Source of the DNA: Arcobacter_B sp049472135
Lineage (GTDB): Bacteria > Campylobacterota > Campylobacteria > Campylobacterales > Arcobacteraceae
Assembly (NCBI RefSeq): GCF_049472135.1
Contig: NZ_JBMOVV010000014.1
Location: forward strand, 1-62,584
DNA: 62,584 bases
Reading direction: 5' to 3'
In this document: positions 53,944 through 62,090 of the stretch, piece by piece
Layout: each line of letters starts with the position of its first letter
How positions within the stretch are numbered: the stretch's first letter is position 1
The notes under the pieces: generated by a model
What the model was told of the DNA's origin: nothing
The model's input: the letters and a program-made list of their open reading frames with translations, nothing else
Database searches by the model: none
Position numbers and translations under genes: made by a program

Positions 53944-55866
53944 TTATCCTTCTAAAACTTCATTTACTTCTTTTATTAAATTCTCAGCAACTTCTTTTAA
54001 TGAATATCGCATTTTATCATCACTAATATTACTTTTTAATAATTTCAGAAGATTTTTTTCCTTATCTTTGAAAAATTGTGCAACTTTTTTACTTTTAGGA
54101 TTTCTGTTATACATTAAAACACCTGAAGCTACAAGTGCAATTACAAGTTTTACATGTCCAAAAATCGCTGCATAGTTTAAAAGAGTAAACCCTGCATTAT
54201 CAGGTTCATTCATATTAGCACCTGCTGCTATTAACCATCTTGCAATTTTGTAGTTTCCAGTCCATTGAGTATGATGAAGTGCTGTTCTTCCTTGTTTATC
54301 TTTTATATCTAAATTTACTTTTTTTGTTAAAAGTTTTTCTACAAGTTCCAAATCATCAGCTATTACAGCCTTATGATAAACTGTTCTTCCATCTTTATCT
54401 TGAGCTTCTAAATTTACTCTAAATTTTAAAAAGAACACAAGTCTCTCTAAGAATCTTTCTCTAGCTTCTTTAATCTTAAGTTTTGTACCTGCTTCAATCA
54501 TTATTGATAAAGGAGTATTTCCTTCTTTATCTTTTATGTTGGCATCCATACCATAATTTAAAAGAGTTTTAATTAATTCAAAATGATTATACTTTACCAC
54601 ATCAAATAAAACATTTCTACCATCACTTCTTACTTCATCAAGTTTTGGTTTTAAAGGCAATAACTTTTTCAATAAAATCATGTAACCTTTTGGTTCTGCT
54701 TCTTCTGCTTGAATTAAATTTTCTGTTTTGTAAACCTTTTCAATTAAATAATCAAAAGCACTTTTCTCTTCATGATCTCTAATATTTATATCAACACCAT
54801 GTTTTACTAGATAACTAATCATTTTAAAATTAGGGTAACCTTTTAAAACTTCTTTGAAGAATATAGTTTGACCCATTTCATTTCTAGTATTAATATTAGC
54901 TCCACTTTTAAGTAAAAACTCTATATTTTCATAATTTTGCTTTTGGATTTCTTTCCATAAAGTAGTATTACCTTCATCATCAAATCTATCTACAAGTAAT
55001 CCATTTTTAATTAAAAGTGAAGCTAAAGCTAAATAGTTTTTATCACCTTTGATAGTTACATACTTACCTTCAAGCTCTGCTGGTTTTAATTTTTGCAACT
55101 CTAATATATGCAAAATCTCATCTAAAATTGTTCTATGATTTTTATCAACCGTATTTAGATTTATTCCTTTTTTTACTAATAGCATTATTAAATCTAAACT
55201 TTTCTCACCTTGAAGAACAGTATTAAATAAAACTGTTTGACCGTCAATATCTTTTTTGTTAATGTCTATACCATTTAAGATTAAAGTTTTAGCGATTTCA
55301 CTATCTTCTTTTAAAACTGCTGTATATAAAACTGTTTGTTCATTTTCGTCTAAAAGATTGATATCATCAATATTGTTAATAACATCTTTTACAATATTTA
55401 CATTTCCACCTTCAACAGCATCATATAAAACAGTTTTATTATAATTGTCTTTTAAATTATATTCAGGATTGTAATTCATCAGAACTCTGAAAGTTTTATA
55501 GTCGCCTTCTAAAGCAACATCTTGTAAAATAGTTCTATTTGAAGAGTTTTTGTCATTTACATTGCAACCATTATCAAGAAGAAATCGAATCATCATTCCA
55601 TCGCCTCTTGAAACAGCTTCAGCTAAAACAGTTTTGCCATATTCATCTTCTATTGAAATATCAATATTATTTTGAAGAAGTATTTTTATAGCATCAATTT
55701 TTCTTTTTGCCACAAGGGAAAAAAGAATTGTTCTACCTTTTTCATCTACTTTGTTTATATCTATGCCATCATCTATTAGCTTTTGTATTTTGCTAGCATC
55801 AATATTGCTTTTTAGTAGTTCTTTTAGAAAAGTATCGTAATCACTACCTTTAAACAACTTTATCAT
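53944..55866 (-). CDS. Ankyrin-repeat protein, 640 residues
   Basis: About 15 ankyrin-type repeats of roughly 33 residues span residues 10 to about 590 (recurring motifs such as DEKGRTILFSLV, DEYGKTVLAEAV and DKQGRTALHHTQWTGNYKIA). A short lysine-rich helical tail follows. No signal peptide, so a cytoplasmic scaffold is likely. It heads the glmU-coaBC-uppS operon with a 2-bp gap to glmU, an unusual position for such a protein. Binding partner unknown. Confidence 0.9.
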   Translation of the reverse strand: MIKLFKGSDYDTFLKELLKSNIDASKIQKLIDDGIDINKVDEKGRTILFSLVAKRKIDAIKILLQNNIDISIEDEYGKTVLAEAVSRGDGMMIRFLLDNGCNVNDKNSSNRTILQDVALEGDYKTFRVLMNYNPEYNLKDNYNKTVLYDAVEGGNVNIVKDVINNIDDINLLDENEQTVLYTAVLKEDSEIAKTLILNGIDINKKDIDGQTVLFNTVLQGEKSLDLIMLLVKKGINLNTVDKNHRTILDEILHILELQKLKPAELEGKYVTIKGDKNYLALASLLIKNGLLVDRFDDEGNTTLWKEIQKQNYENIEFLLKSGANINTRNEMGQTIFFKEVLKGYPNFKMISYLVKHGVDINIRDHEEKSAFDYLIEKVYKTENLIQAEEAEPKGYMILLKKLLPLKPKLDEVRSDGRNVLFDVVKYNHFELIKTLLNYGMDANIKDKEGNTPLSIMIEAGTKLKIKEARERFLERLVFFLKFRVNLEAQDKDGRTVYHKAVIADDLELVEKLLTKKVNLDIKDKQGRTALHHTQWTGNYKIARWLIAAGANMNEPDNAGFTLLNYAAIFGHVKLVIALVASGVLMYNRNPKSKKVAQFFKDKEKNLLKLLKSNISDDKMRYSLKEVAENLIKEVNEVLEG

Positions 55867-55935
55867 GGCATATTTTCCTTTTATACAAGTAGTCTATTCT
55901 TTTAGTGTATATTTTATCTAATTCTCGTATTTTTT

Positions 55936-57510
55936 CTACTTAAAACTGTTTTTATTTCTTCTTCTTGGGTAGACTCTTTTTTTATTATTTTCATTTGAAA
56001 AATTATTTCTTTTGGGCTTTTTAAAATTATTTGATTTCTCATGAGATAAATTTGACTTTAATGTTTGCTCAATAAAAGAATTAAAAGAGTTTCTTAAAAT
56101 ATAAGCTTTATCATGGTCTGGAAAAATCTCTGGTAACTTGTAAGAAAGCCATAAATATAAAGATATTTTTTTCACTTCATCTTCTACTAAAAGTAAATCT
56201 CTTTGCGTGATTTCACTTTTTTTAGGAAGAGTAATTGAAGGCTTATATCTACAAACTCTTTTTTTAATTACTGCGGCAATATAGGCTTCATATGCTTGTA
56301 GAATTATCGCTGATTTTGTTGTTATTGGCGCTTGTGCTAATAAATATTTTTCTTCAAGCTTTAAATTATGTCTTGAATCAACAATTTTTGAAGCTTCAAG
56401 CATTGAAGAAATATTTGAAGCTACAAAAGGACCACTAAAATACATATTTTTTGCAAAATACATTAAAGTCTTTGTTAAAGACTTTGTTTTTATATGACTA
56501 GCTAAACCTTCTAATTGTGCAGCATTAATTTTTACTTTAAAAGGAGGTTTAATAGTTTTTATTGGTTTTTTAAATTCAACTTGAATATGCTTTAAAACAT
56601 CTCTTCTTGTTGCACCCAATAAACCTGCTTCAAAGTGACCATATCTTCCTGCTCTTCCAGCAATTTGAACTATTTCATTAACTGTTAGTTTTCTTCGGCT
56701 AATACCATCAAATTTTGTATCCGTTGTAAATAAAATTGTATGAATTGGCAAATTAAGACCCATTGCAATCGCATCTGTTGCAATAAGAACATCACTTTCC
56801 CCTTCTCTAAATCTTCTTGCTTCATCACGTCTTACTTCAGGAGATAAGTTTCCATAAATTACAGAAACTCTATACTTTTTTTGAAGTTTTTGTTTAAGTT
56901 TTAAAACATCTGCTCTTGAAAATGCTATAAGTGCAGTACCACTACTTAAGTTATCCAAAGAGGTATGTCTTTGCATTAATTCTAAAGGTGTTTTTCTTTT
57001 ATGTTTTACAATTTCTAATTCTTCGCCTAAATAATCTGCAATTTTTTTAACTGCTTCTAAGGCATTTACACTTCCTGTCATAATTACTTTTTTTGCAGGA
57101 ACTCCTATAATTGCATTTACCCAAGCCCATCCTCTATCTATATCATCAAGCATTTGAACTTCATCAATTACAGCAACATCAACATCTAAATCAAAATCAA
57201 GCATTTCAATAGTTGAACAAACATGAGCTGCCTCTTCATCAAAGATTTGCTCTTCTCCTGTAACTAAACTTGCATCAATATTTGATGCTTTTAAATCCTC
57301 ATAACCTTCAAGAGCCAATAGTCTTAATGGTGCTAGATATAAACCTGAATTTCCTTGCTTTAACTGTTTCATAGCATTATAAGTTTTTCCTGAGTTTGTA
57401 GGTCCTACGTAAAACTCTAATTTTCTGTTTAAACTTCTTGCTAGGGGATAAAGCTCTTTTAAATCACAATTTAATAGTGAGTGTAGTTGTTCTTGCCAAT
57501 TTTCTTTCAT
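55936..57510 (-). CDS. SUV3-like superfamily II RNA helicase
   Basis: A 524-residue helicase with motif I VGPTNSGKTYNAM, motif Ia LYLAPLRLLALEGYEDL, motif II DEVQ (in VAVIDEVQMLDD), motif III TGSV and motif VI QIAGRAGRYG. The sequence is closest in style to mitochondrial SUV3 rather than to DEAD-box helicases. A very basic 35-residue tail rich in Asn and Arg suggests RNA binding. Likely role: RNA turnover with a nuclease (inference). Confidence 0.87.
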   Translation of the reverse strand: MKENWQEQLHSLLNCDLKELYPLARSLNRKLEFYVGPTNSGKTYNAMKQLKQGNSGLYLAPLRLLALEGYEDLKASNIDASLVTGEEQIFDEEAAHVCSTIEMLDFDLDVDVAVIDEVQMLDDIDRGWAWVNAIIGVPAKKVIMTGSVNALEAVKKIADYLGEELEIVKHKRKTPLELMQRHTSLDNLSSGTALIAFSRADVLKLKQKLQKKYRVSVIYGNLSPEVRRDEARRFREGESDVLIATDAIAMGLNLPIHTILFTTDTKFDGISRRKLTVNEIVQIAGRAGRYGHFEAGLLGATRRDVLKHIQVEFKKPIKTIKPPFKVKINAAQLEGLASHIKTKSLTKTLMYFAKNMYFSGPFVASNISSMLEASKIVDSRHNLKLEEKYLLAQAPITTKSAIILQAYEAYIAAVIKKRVCRYKPSITLPKKSEITQRDLLLVEDEVKKISLYLWLSYKLPEIFPDHDKAYILRNSFNSFIEQTLKSNLSHEKSNNFKKPKRNNFSNENNKKRVYPRRRNKNSFK

Positions 57511-57565
57511 GTGCGTATTATAGTAGATTGTATATAATATCGTATTAAATAAAAGAGGATAAACG

Positions 57566-58687
57566 ATGAATTGCGAATATTTTGGTACATGTGGTTCATG
57601 TACTTTATATGATAAAACATATAATGAACAATTAGAGTATAAAAAACAAAGAGAAGAAGAGAGATTTTCTAACTTTACAAATGAAACTTTTGAAATTATT
57701 AAAAGTGAAACTGAAAACTTTAGAAACAGAGCAGAGTTTAGAATATGGAAAAACTTTGATGAGAATGACAGCCCTACTTTATCTTATGCTATGACAAGTT
57801 TTGAAAAAACAACTTTAGAGATTAATTCATGTCAAATAGTAAGTCCTCAAATAAAAGAGCTAATGCCAAAACTTTTAGAAGATTTATCATCAACACAAAC
57901 TTTATCTTTTAAAATATATGCTATCGAGTTTTTAGGTTCTACAACAAAAGATATGTTAGTTACACTAATTTATCATAGAAAACTTGATTCACAATGGGAA
58001 GAAGAAGCAAAACTTTTAGAAGAAAAATATAAAATCAAAATCATTGGTAGAAGTAGAAAACAAAAAGTAGTTTTAAGTCAAGACTATATCAATGAAACTT
58101 TAAATATAAATAATCAAAACTTTCATTTCCAATATAAAGAAGGTGGATTTACTCAACCTAATACAAAAGTTAATGTTCAGATGATCGAATGGGTATTAAA
58201 TAACATTAAACCAAATGAAAGTGATTTATGTGAATTATACTGTGGTGGCGGGAATTTTACAATTCCATTAGCTACTAAATTTAGAAAAGTTTTAGCTACT
58301 GAAATTTCAAAAACTTCAATTAATTCAGCCCTTAAAAACTGTGAATTAAATGAAACTACTAACATTGATTTTATTAGAATGAGTGCAGAAGAGTTCGTAG
58401 AAGCATTAGAAGAAAAAAGAGAGTTTAATAGACTAAAAAATGTAAACCTTAAAGATTATAATTTCTCAACAATTTTTGTTGATCCTCCAAGAGCAGGACT
58501 TGATGATTTAACTAGAAAATTAGTTACTGATTATAATCAAATAATTTATATTTCATGTAATCCAGAGACTTTACACAGAGATTTAGAAGAATTAACTAAA
58601 ACTCATAGAATAGAAAAATTTGCATTATTTGACCAGTTTGCCTACACAAAACATATCGAATCTGGGGTTATTTTAAACAAAATTTAA
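57566..58687 (+). CDS. trmA: tRNA (uracil-5-)-methyltransferase, TrmA type
   Basis: A 373-residue class I SAM methyltransferase. It has a short N-terminal FGTCGSCTLYDKTY, the SAM motif ELYCGGGNFTIPLA, IFVDPPRAGLDD and the catalytic Cys in YISCNPETLHRDLE. It should make m5U54 in tRNA. The size and absence of a full TRAM domain favour TrmA over RumA-type rRNA enzymes. Ends about 60 bp before flagellin 1. Confidence 0.93.
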   Translation: MNCEYFGTCGSCTLYDKTYNEQLEYKKQREEERFSNFTNETFEIIKSETENFRNRAEFRIWKNFDENDSPTLSYAMTSFEKTTLEINSCQIVSPQIKELMPKLLEDLSSTQTLSFKIYAIEFLGSTTKDMLVTLIYHRKLDSQWEEEAKLLEEKYKIKIIGRSRKQKVVLSQDYINETLNINNQNFHFQYKEGGFTQPNTKVNVQMIEWVLNNIKPNESDLCELYCGGGNFTIPLATKFRKVLATEISKTSINSALKNCELNETTNIDFIRMSAEEFVEALEEKREFNRLKNVNLKDYNFSTIFVDPPRAGLDDLTRKLVTDYNQIIYISCNPETLHRDLEELTKTHRIEKFALFDQFAYTKHIESGVILNKI

Positions 58688-58748
58688 ACTTAGCTTAGCT
58701 ATTATCTAGAATATATAGATATGTTATGAATCCTAAAAAGGGAATAAA

Positions 58749-59627
58749 ATGAGAATCAATACAAACGTAGCTTCTTTACAAGCAAGAGAGGCTAATACAA
58801 ATACAAATAAAAGCTTAACAAACTCATTAGAGAAATTAAGTTCAGGTCTTAGAATCAACAAAGCAAGTGATGATGCTTCAGGACTTGCAATTGCTGATAA
58901 ATTAAGAACTCAAGCAAGTGGTACTGGTCAAGCTATTTCAAATGGTAATTCTGCTATTGCTTTAACTCAAATTGCTGATAAAGCTATGGCTGAGCAATCT
59001 AATATTTTAGATATCGTTAAAACGAAATTAATTCAAGCTGCTACTGCTACTACTTCTACTGCTGGTAGACAAGCTATTGGTAAAGATATTGATAAATTAT
59101 TAGACCAATTAGATAATATTGCACAACAAACTAACTACAATGGTATTCAACTTTTACAAGGTGATACTACTTTTAGAACTGGGGCTACAGCTGCTTCTCA
59201 CACTTTCCAAATGGGTGACAAAGCTGCTAATACTATTTCTACTAGTGACACTGTACAGTCAAATACTACTGGTCTTAGTTTAAGTACTCTTCTTGGACAA
59301 GTTAGTGGTGGTGTTACTAGTGCTGGTGGTACTGGTCTTACTGCTGCTAATGCAAGAACTCAAATGGTTGAGATTGATGATGCTTTAGATAGACTAAATG
59401 GATGGAGAGCTGACTTCGGTTCTACTCAAAACCAATTAGAGTCTGCGGTTAGAAACCTAGCAACACAACAAACTAATATCAAAGCAGCTGAGTCTGTTAT
59501 TAGAGATGTTGATTACGCTGCTGAGTCTGCTAACTTCAATAAACAAAACATTATCTCACAAGCTGGTACTTATGCAATGAGTCAGGCGAATAATGTATCT
59601 CAAAACGTTATGAGACTACTTCAATAG
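58749..59627 (+). CDS. Flagellin 1
   Basis: A 292-residue flagellin of D0/D1 domains only (N-terminal INTNVASLQAREANTNTNKS, C-terminal helix ending NNVSQNVMRLLQ) with a short middle region around residues 140-190. The ribosome binding site is AAAAGGGAATAA. Unlike flagellins 2-4 it has no structured leader upstream. Over its first 494 bases it is identical to flagellin 4. Confidence 0.97.
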   Translation: MRINTNVASLQAREANTNTNKSLTNSLEKLSSGLRINKASDDASGLAIADKLRTQASGTGQAISNGNSAIALTQIADKAMAEQSNILDIVKTKLIQAATATTSTAGRQAIGKDIDKLLDQLDNIAQQTNYNGIQLLQGDTTFRTGATAASHTFQMGDKAANTISTSDTVQSNTTGLSLSTLLGQVSGGVTSAGGTGLTAANARTQMVEIDDALDRLNGWRADFGSTQNQLESAVRNLATQQTNIKAAESVIRDVDYAAESANFNKQNIISQAGTYAMSQANNVSQNVMRLLQ

Positions 59628-59651
59628 AGGTAAAGTCGAAGATAACTAATC

Positions 59652-59681
59652 AAGGTCTAGTTTTTTTTCTAGGCCTTTTTT
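59652..59681 (+). terminator. Terminator after flagellin 1
   Basis: A 9-bp stem AAGGTCTAG/CTAGGCCTT (one T-G pair) with an all-T loop, followed by TTTT. It lies 24 bp after the flagellin 1 stop, so flagellin 2 needs its own promoter. Confidence 0.85.
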
Positions 59682-59739
59682 AATATCTTTATTCAAATTA
59701 ATCTAATTTTAAGAATTGGTGTGTAATAATTCTATTATA

Positions 59740-59789
59740 CCTTTAGGAAAAGGAATGACACTCTTGGGTGTTAATCCCTTTCCTAAAGG
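59740..59789 (+). other. Extra hairpin upstream of leader copy A
   Basis: CCTTTAGGAAA (59740-59750) pairs perfectly with TTTCCTAAAGG (59779-59789), continued by GG/CC after a bulged A, with an inner ACAC/GTGT hairpin at 59758-59771. No T tract follows, so it is not a standard terminator. It is absent in copies B and C. Confidence 0.55.
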
Positions 59790-59798
59790 GAACGAATA

Positions 59799-59906
59799 GG
59801 AATCAATTGATTCCGAAGAGTTAAAACTCTATGCTTGGTGAAACAAGAATGTTATTAGGCTCCCGTGTCAGGGTAAATCTTTTTATCTCTAAAAAAAGGA
59901 TTTATT
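59799..59906 (+). ncRNA. Flagellin leader RNA, copy A (before flagellin 2)
   Basis: Three hairpins in order: P1 GGAATCA/TGATTCC (59799-59805, 59808-59814), P2 AGAGTT/AACTCT (59817-59822, 59825-59830) and P3 CTTG/CAAG (59834-59837, 59844-59847). The conserved block GGCTCCCGTGTCAGGGTAAA follows (59858 on), whose CCC and GGG can pair (59862-59864, 59871-59873), then T-rich sequence and AAAGGATTTATT before ATG 59907. A TATTATA-type -10 at about 59733 is the likely promoter. The stems co-vary with those of copies B and C. Confidence 0.75.
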
Positions 59907-60785
59907 ATGAGAATCAATACAAATGTAGCTGCTATGCAAGCTATGGAATCAAACTCAAATACTAACAAAGTACTTGGTACTTCTTTAGAAAAACTTTCTT
60001 CTGGTCTTAGAATCAATAAAGCTAGTGATGATGCTTCTGGTTTATCTATTGCTGATAAATTAAGAACTCAAGCAAGTGGTACTGGTCAGGCTATTTCAAA
60101 TGGTAGTTCTGCAATTGCTTTAACTCAAATTGCTGATAAAGCTATGGCTGAGCAATCTAATATTTTAGATATCGTTAAAACTAAATTAATTCAAGCTGCT
60201 ACTGCTACTACTTCTACAGCTGGTAGACAAGCTATTGGTAAAGATGTTGATAAATTATTAGATCAATTAGACAATATCGCACAACAAACTAACTACAATG
60301 GTATTCAACTTTTACAAGGTGATACTACATTTAGAACTGGTGGTACAGCTTCTTCTCACACTTTCCAAATGGGTGATAAAGCTGCTAATACTATTTCTAC
60401 TAGTGATAGTGTAAGATCAAACACTACTGGATTAAGTTTAAATGGTTTAGTTGGAATGGTTAGTGCTGGTGTTACTAGTGCTGGTGGTACTGGTATTACT
60501 GCTGGTAACGCAAGAGCTCAGATGCTTGAGATTGACCAAGCGTTAGATAGACTAAATGGATGGAGAGCTGACTTCGGTTCTACTCAAAACCAATTAGAGT
60601 CTGCGGTTAGAAACTTAAGTACGCAACAAACTAACATTAAAAATGCTGAATCAGTGATTAGAGATGTTGATTACGCTCAAGAGAGTGCAAACTTTAATAA
60701 ACAAAACATCATTGCACAAGCGGGAACTTATGCATTAAGTCAAGCAAATGCAATGCAACAAAATGTGACTAGATTATTACAATAA
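59907..60785 (+). CDS. Flagellin 2
   Basis: A 292-residue flagellin. Same D0/D1 layout as its neighbours, with small changes at the N-terminus (AAMQAMESNSNTNKVLGTS) and in the variable part (about 170-200), and the C-terminal end NAMQQNVTRLLQ. Long stretches are nearly identical to flagellin 1, suggesting gene conversion. Preceded by leader RNA copy A. Confidence 0.97.
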   Translation: MRINTNVAAMQAMESNSNTNKVLGTSLEKLSSGLRINKASDDASGLSIADKLRTQASGTGQAISNGSSAIALTQIADKAMAEQSNILDIVKTKLIQAATATTSTAGRQAIGKDVDKLLDQLDNIAQQTNYNGIQLLQGDTTFRTGGTASSHTFQMGDKAANTISTSDSVRSNTTGLSLNGLVGMVSAGVTSAGGTGITAGNARAQMLEIDQALDRLNGWRADFGSTQNQLESAVRNLSTQQTNIKNAESVIRDVDYAQESANFNKQNIIAQAGTYALSQANAMQQNVTRLLQ

Positions 60786-60838
60786 TTTGTATTGATTTAA
60801 TTTGTGGAGTTTATGGGGTTGAAACACATTATATTATA

Positions 60839-60946
60839 GGGATCAAGTGATTCCGAAGAAGGTCCTCCTTCTATGCTTGGGTAACAACAAGAACGTTTCA
60901 GGCTCCCGTATCAGGGTAAATCTTTTTATCATATAAAGGATTTATT
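60839..60946 (+). ncRNA. Flagellin leader RNA, copy B (before flagellin 3)
   Basis: P1 GGGATCA/TGATTCC (60839-60845, 60848-60854, one G-T pair), P2 AGAAGG/CCTTCT (60857-60862, 60867-60872), P3 CTTG/CAAG (60876-60879, 60888-60891). The conserved block GGCTCCCGTATCAGGGTAAA begins at 60901; CCC 60905-60907 can pair with GGG 60914-60916. Then AAAGGATTTATT and ATG 60947. P2 differs from copies A and C at the inner base pairs on both strands, so pairing is kept. Confidence 0.75.
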
Positions 60947-61819
60947 ATGAGAATTAACACAAATGTAGCTGCAATGACAGCTCAAGAATCGGCAACAAGA
61001 ACAAATTCTAATTTAAGTAGTTCATTAGAAAAATTAAGTTCGGGTCTTAGAATTAATAAAGCAAGTGATGATTCATCTGGATTAGCAATTGCTGATAAAC
61101 TAAGAACACAAGCAAGTGGTACTGGTCAGGCTATTTCAAATGGTAATTCTGCTATTGCTTTAACACAAATTGCTGATAAAGCTATGGCTGAGCAATCTAA
61201 TATTTTAGATATTGTAAAAACGAAATTAATTCAAGCTGCAACGGCTACAACTTCTACTGCTGGTAGAGTTGCTATTTCGAAAGATGTTTCTAAATTATTA
61301 GACCAATTAGATAATATTGCTTCGCAAACGAACTATAATGGTATTCAACTATTACAAGCAAGTGCGACAGGTACAGGAACAGCATCGTCACAAACATTCC
61401 AAATGGGTGACAAAGCTGCTAATACTATTTCTACTGGGGACAGTGTTCAATCAAATACGATTGGATTAAGTTTATCTCCATTAGATGGTTTAGTTAGTGC
61501 AGGTGTTACTAGTGCTGGTGGAGCAGGTATTACTGCTGCTAATGCTAGAACACAAATGTTAGAAGTTGACCAAGCGTTAGATAGACTAAATGGATGGAGA
61601 GCTGATTTCGGTTCTACTCAAAACCAATTAGAGTCTGCGGTTAGAAACTTAGGTACGCAACAAACTAACATCAAAAATGCAGAATCTGTTATTAGAGATG
61701 TTGATTATGCTCAAGAGAGTGCGAACTTTAGTAAACAAAACATTGTTGCTCAAGCTGGTACTTATGCTATGAGTCAAGCAAATGCAATGCAACAAAATGT
61801 ACTAAGACTATTACAATAG
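60947..61819 (+). CDS. Flagellin 3
   Basis: A 290-residue flagellin, the most divergent of the array: N-terminal AAMTAQESATRTNSNLSSS and a middle region two residues shorter with short Ala/Thr/Ser-rich stretches (ASATGTGTASSQ). Its codons there (GCG, ACG, TCG) differ from the neighbours' habit. The C-terminal half again closely matches flagellins 1 and 2. Preceded by leader RNA copy B. Confidence 0.97.
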   Translation: MRINTNVAAMTAQESATRTNSNLSSSLEKLSSGLRINKASDDSSGLAIADKLRTQASGTGQAISNGNSAIALTQIADKAMAEQSNILDIVKTKLIQAATATTSTAGRVAISKDVSKLLDQLDNIASQTNYNGIQLLQASATGTGTASSQTFQMGDKAANTISTGDSVQSNTIGLSLSPLDGLVSAGVTSAGGAGITAANARTQMLEVDQALDRLNGWRADFGSTQNQLESAVRNLGTQQTNIKNAESVIRDVDYAQESANFSKQNIVAQAGTYAMSQANAMQQNVLRLLQ

Positions 61820-61870
61820 TAATTAGTTTAAAGCTTGTGTTTAGATTAATATATTTAAACATTTATAAAT

Positions 61871-61902
61871 TAACTTTCAAGGATTTATTCCTTGCAAAGT
61901 TA
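61871..61902 (+). terminator. Terminator-like hairpin after flagellin 3
   Basis: TAACTTTCAAGGA pairs with TCCTTGCAAAGTTA with one bulged base, 52 bp after the stop. The T tract is weak. Confidence 0.5.
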
Positions 61903-61984
61903 TTTATAAAGACCCTTTTAAATTATTGTTATGAAATATTCACATTATATTTGATAAGAGTGATATAATTATTGTAATTGTATA

Positions 61985-62090
61985 GGTATAAATTTATGCC
62001 GAAGAGTTAAAACTCTATGCTCAGTAAAATGAGAAGGTTTTCAGGCTCCCGTATCAGGGTAAATCTTTTTAATCTCAAAAAGGATTTATT
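61985..62090 (+). ncRNA. Flagellin leader RNA, copy C (before flagellin 4)
   Basis: P1 GGTATAA/TTATGCC (61985-61991, 61994-62000, one T-G pair), P2 AGAGTT/AACTCT (62003-62008, 62011-62016), P3 CTCA/TGAG (62020-62023, 62030-62033). The conserved block GGCTCCCGTATCAGGGTAAA begins at 62044; CCC 62048-62050 can pair with GGG 62057-62059. Then AAAGGATTTATT and ATG 62091. P3 has two co-varying pairs relative to A and B. A TATAAT near 61964 is a likely -10. Confidence 0.75.

Noticed and set aside
59831..59906. Leader peptide starting at the ATG between P2 and P3
   Set aside because: The ATG is conserved in all three leaders, but in copy B the frame stops after three codons, and there is no ribosome binding site. 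The conservation is better explained by RNA structure.
59799..59906. Identification of the leader as a c-di-GMP or glycine riboswitch
   Set aside because: The CCGAAGA and TTTCAGGC words slightly recall glycine aptamers, but the stem order and the CCC/GGG block do not fit the consensus I know, and flagellin is not a glycine target. Left as unassigned.
59799..62090. CRISPR array or insertion-sequence ends made of the repeated leader
   Set aside because: The copies are about 1.1 kb apart, each in the same place before a flagellin gene, and they vary by paired changes. This fits a cis-acting RNA, not spacers or transposon ends.
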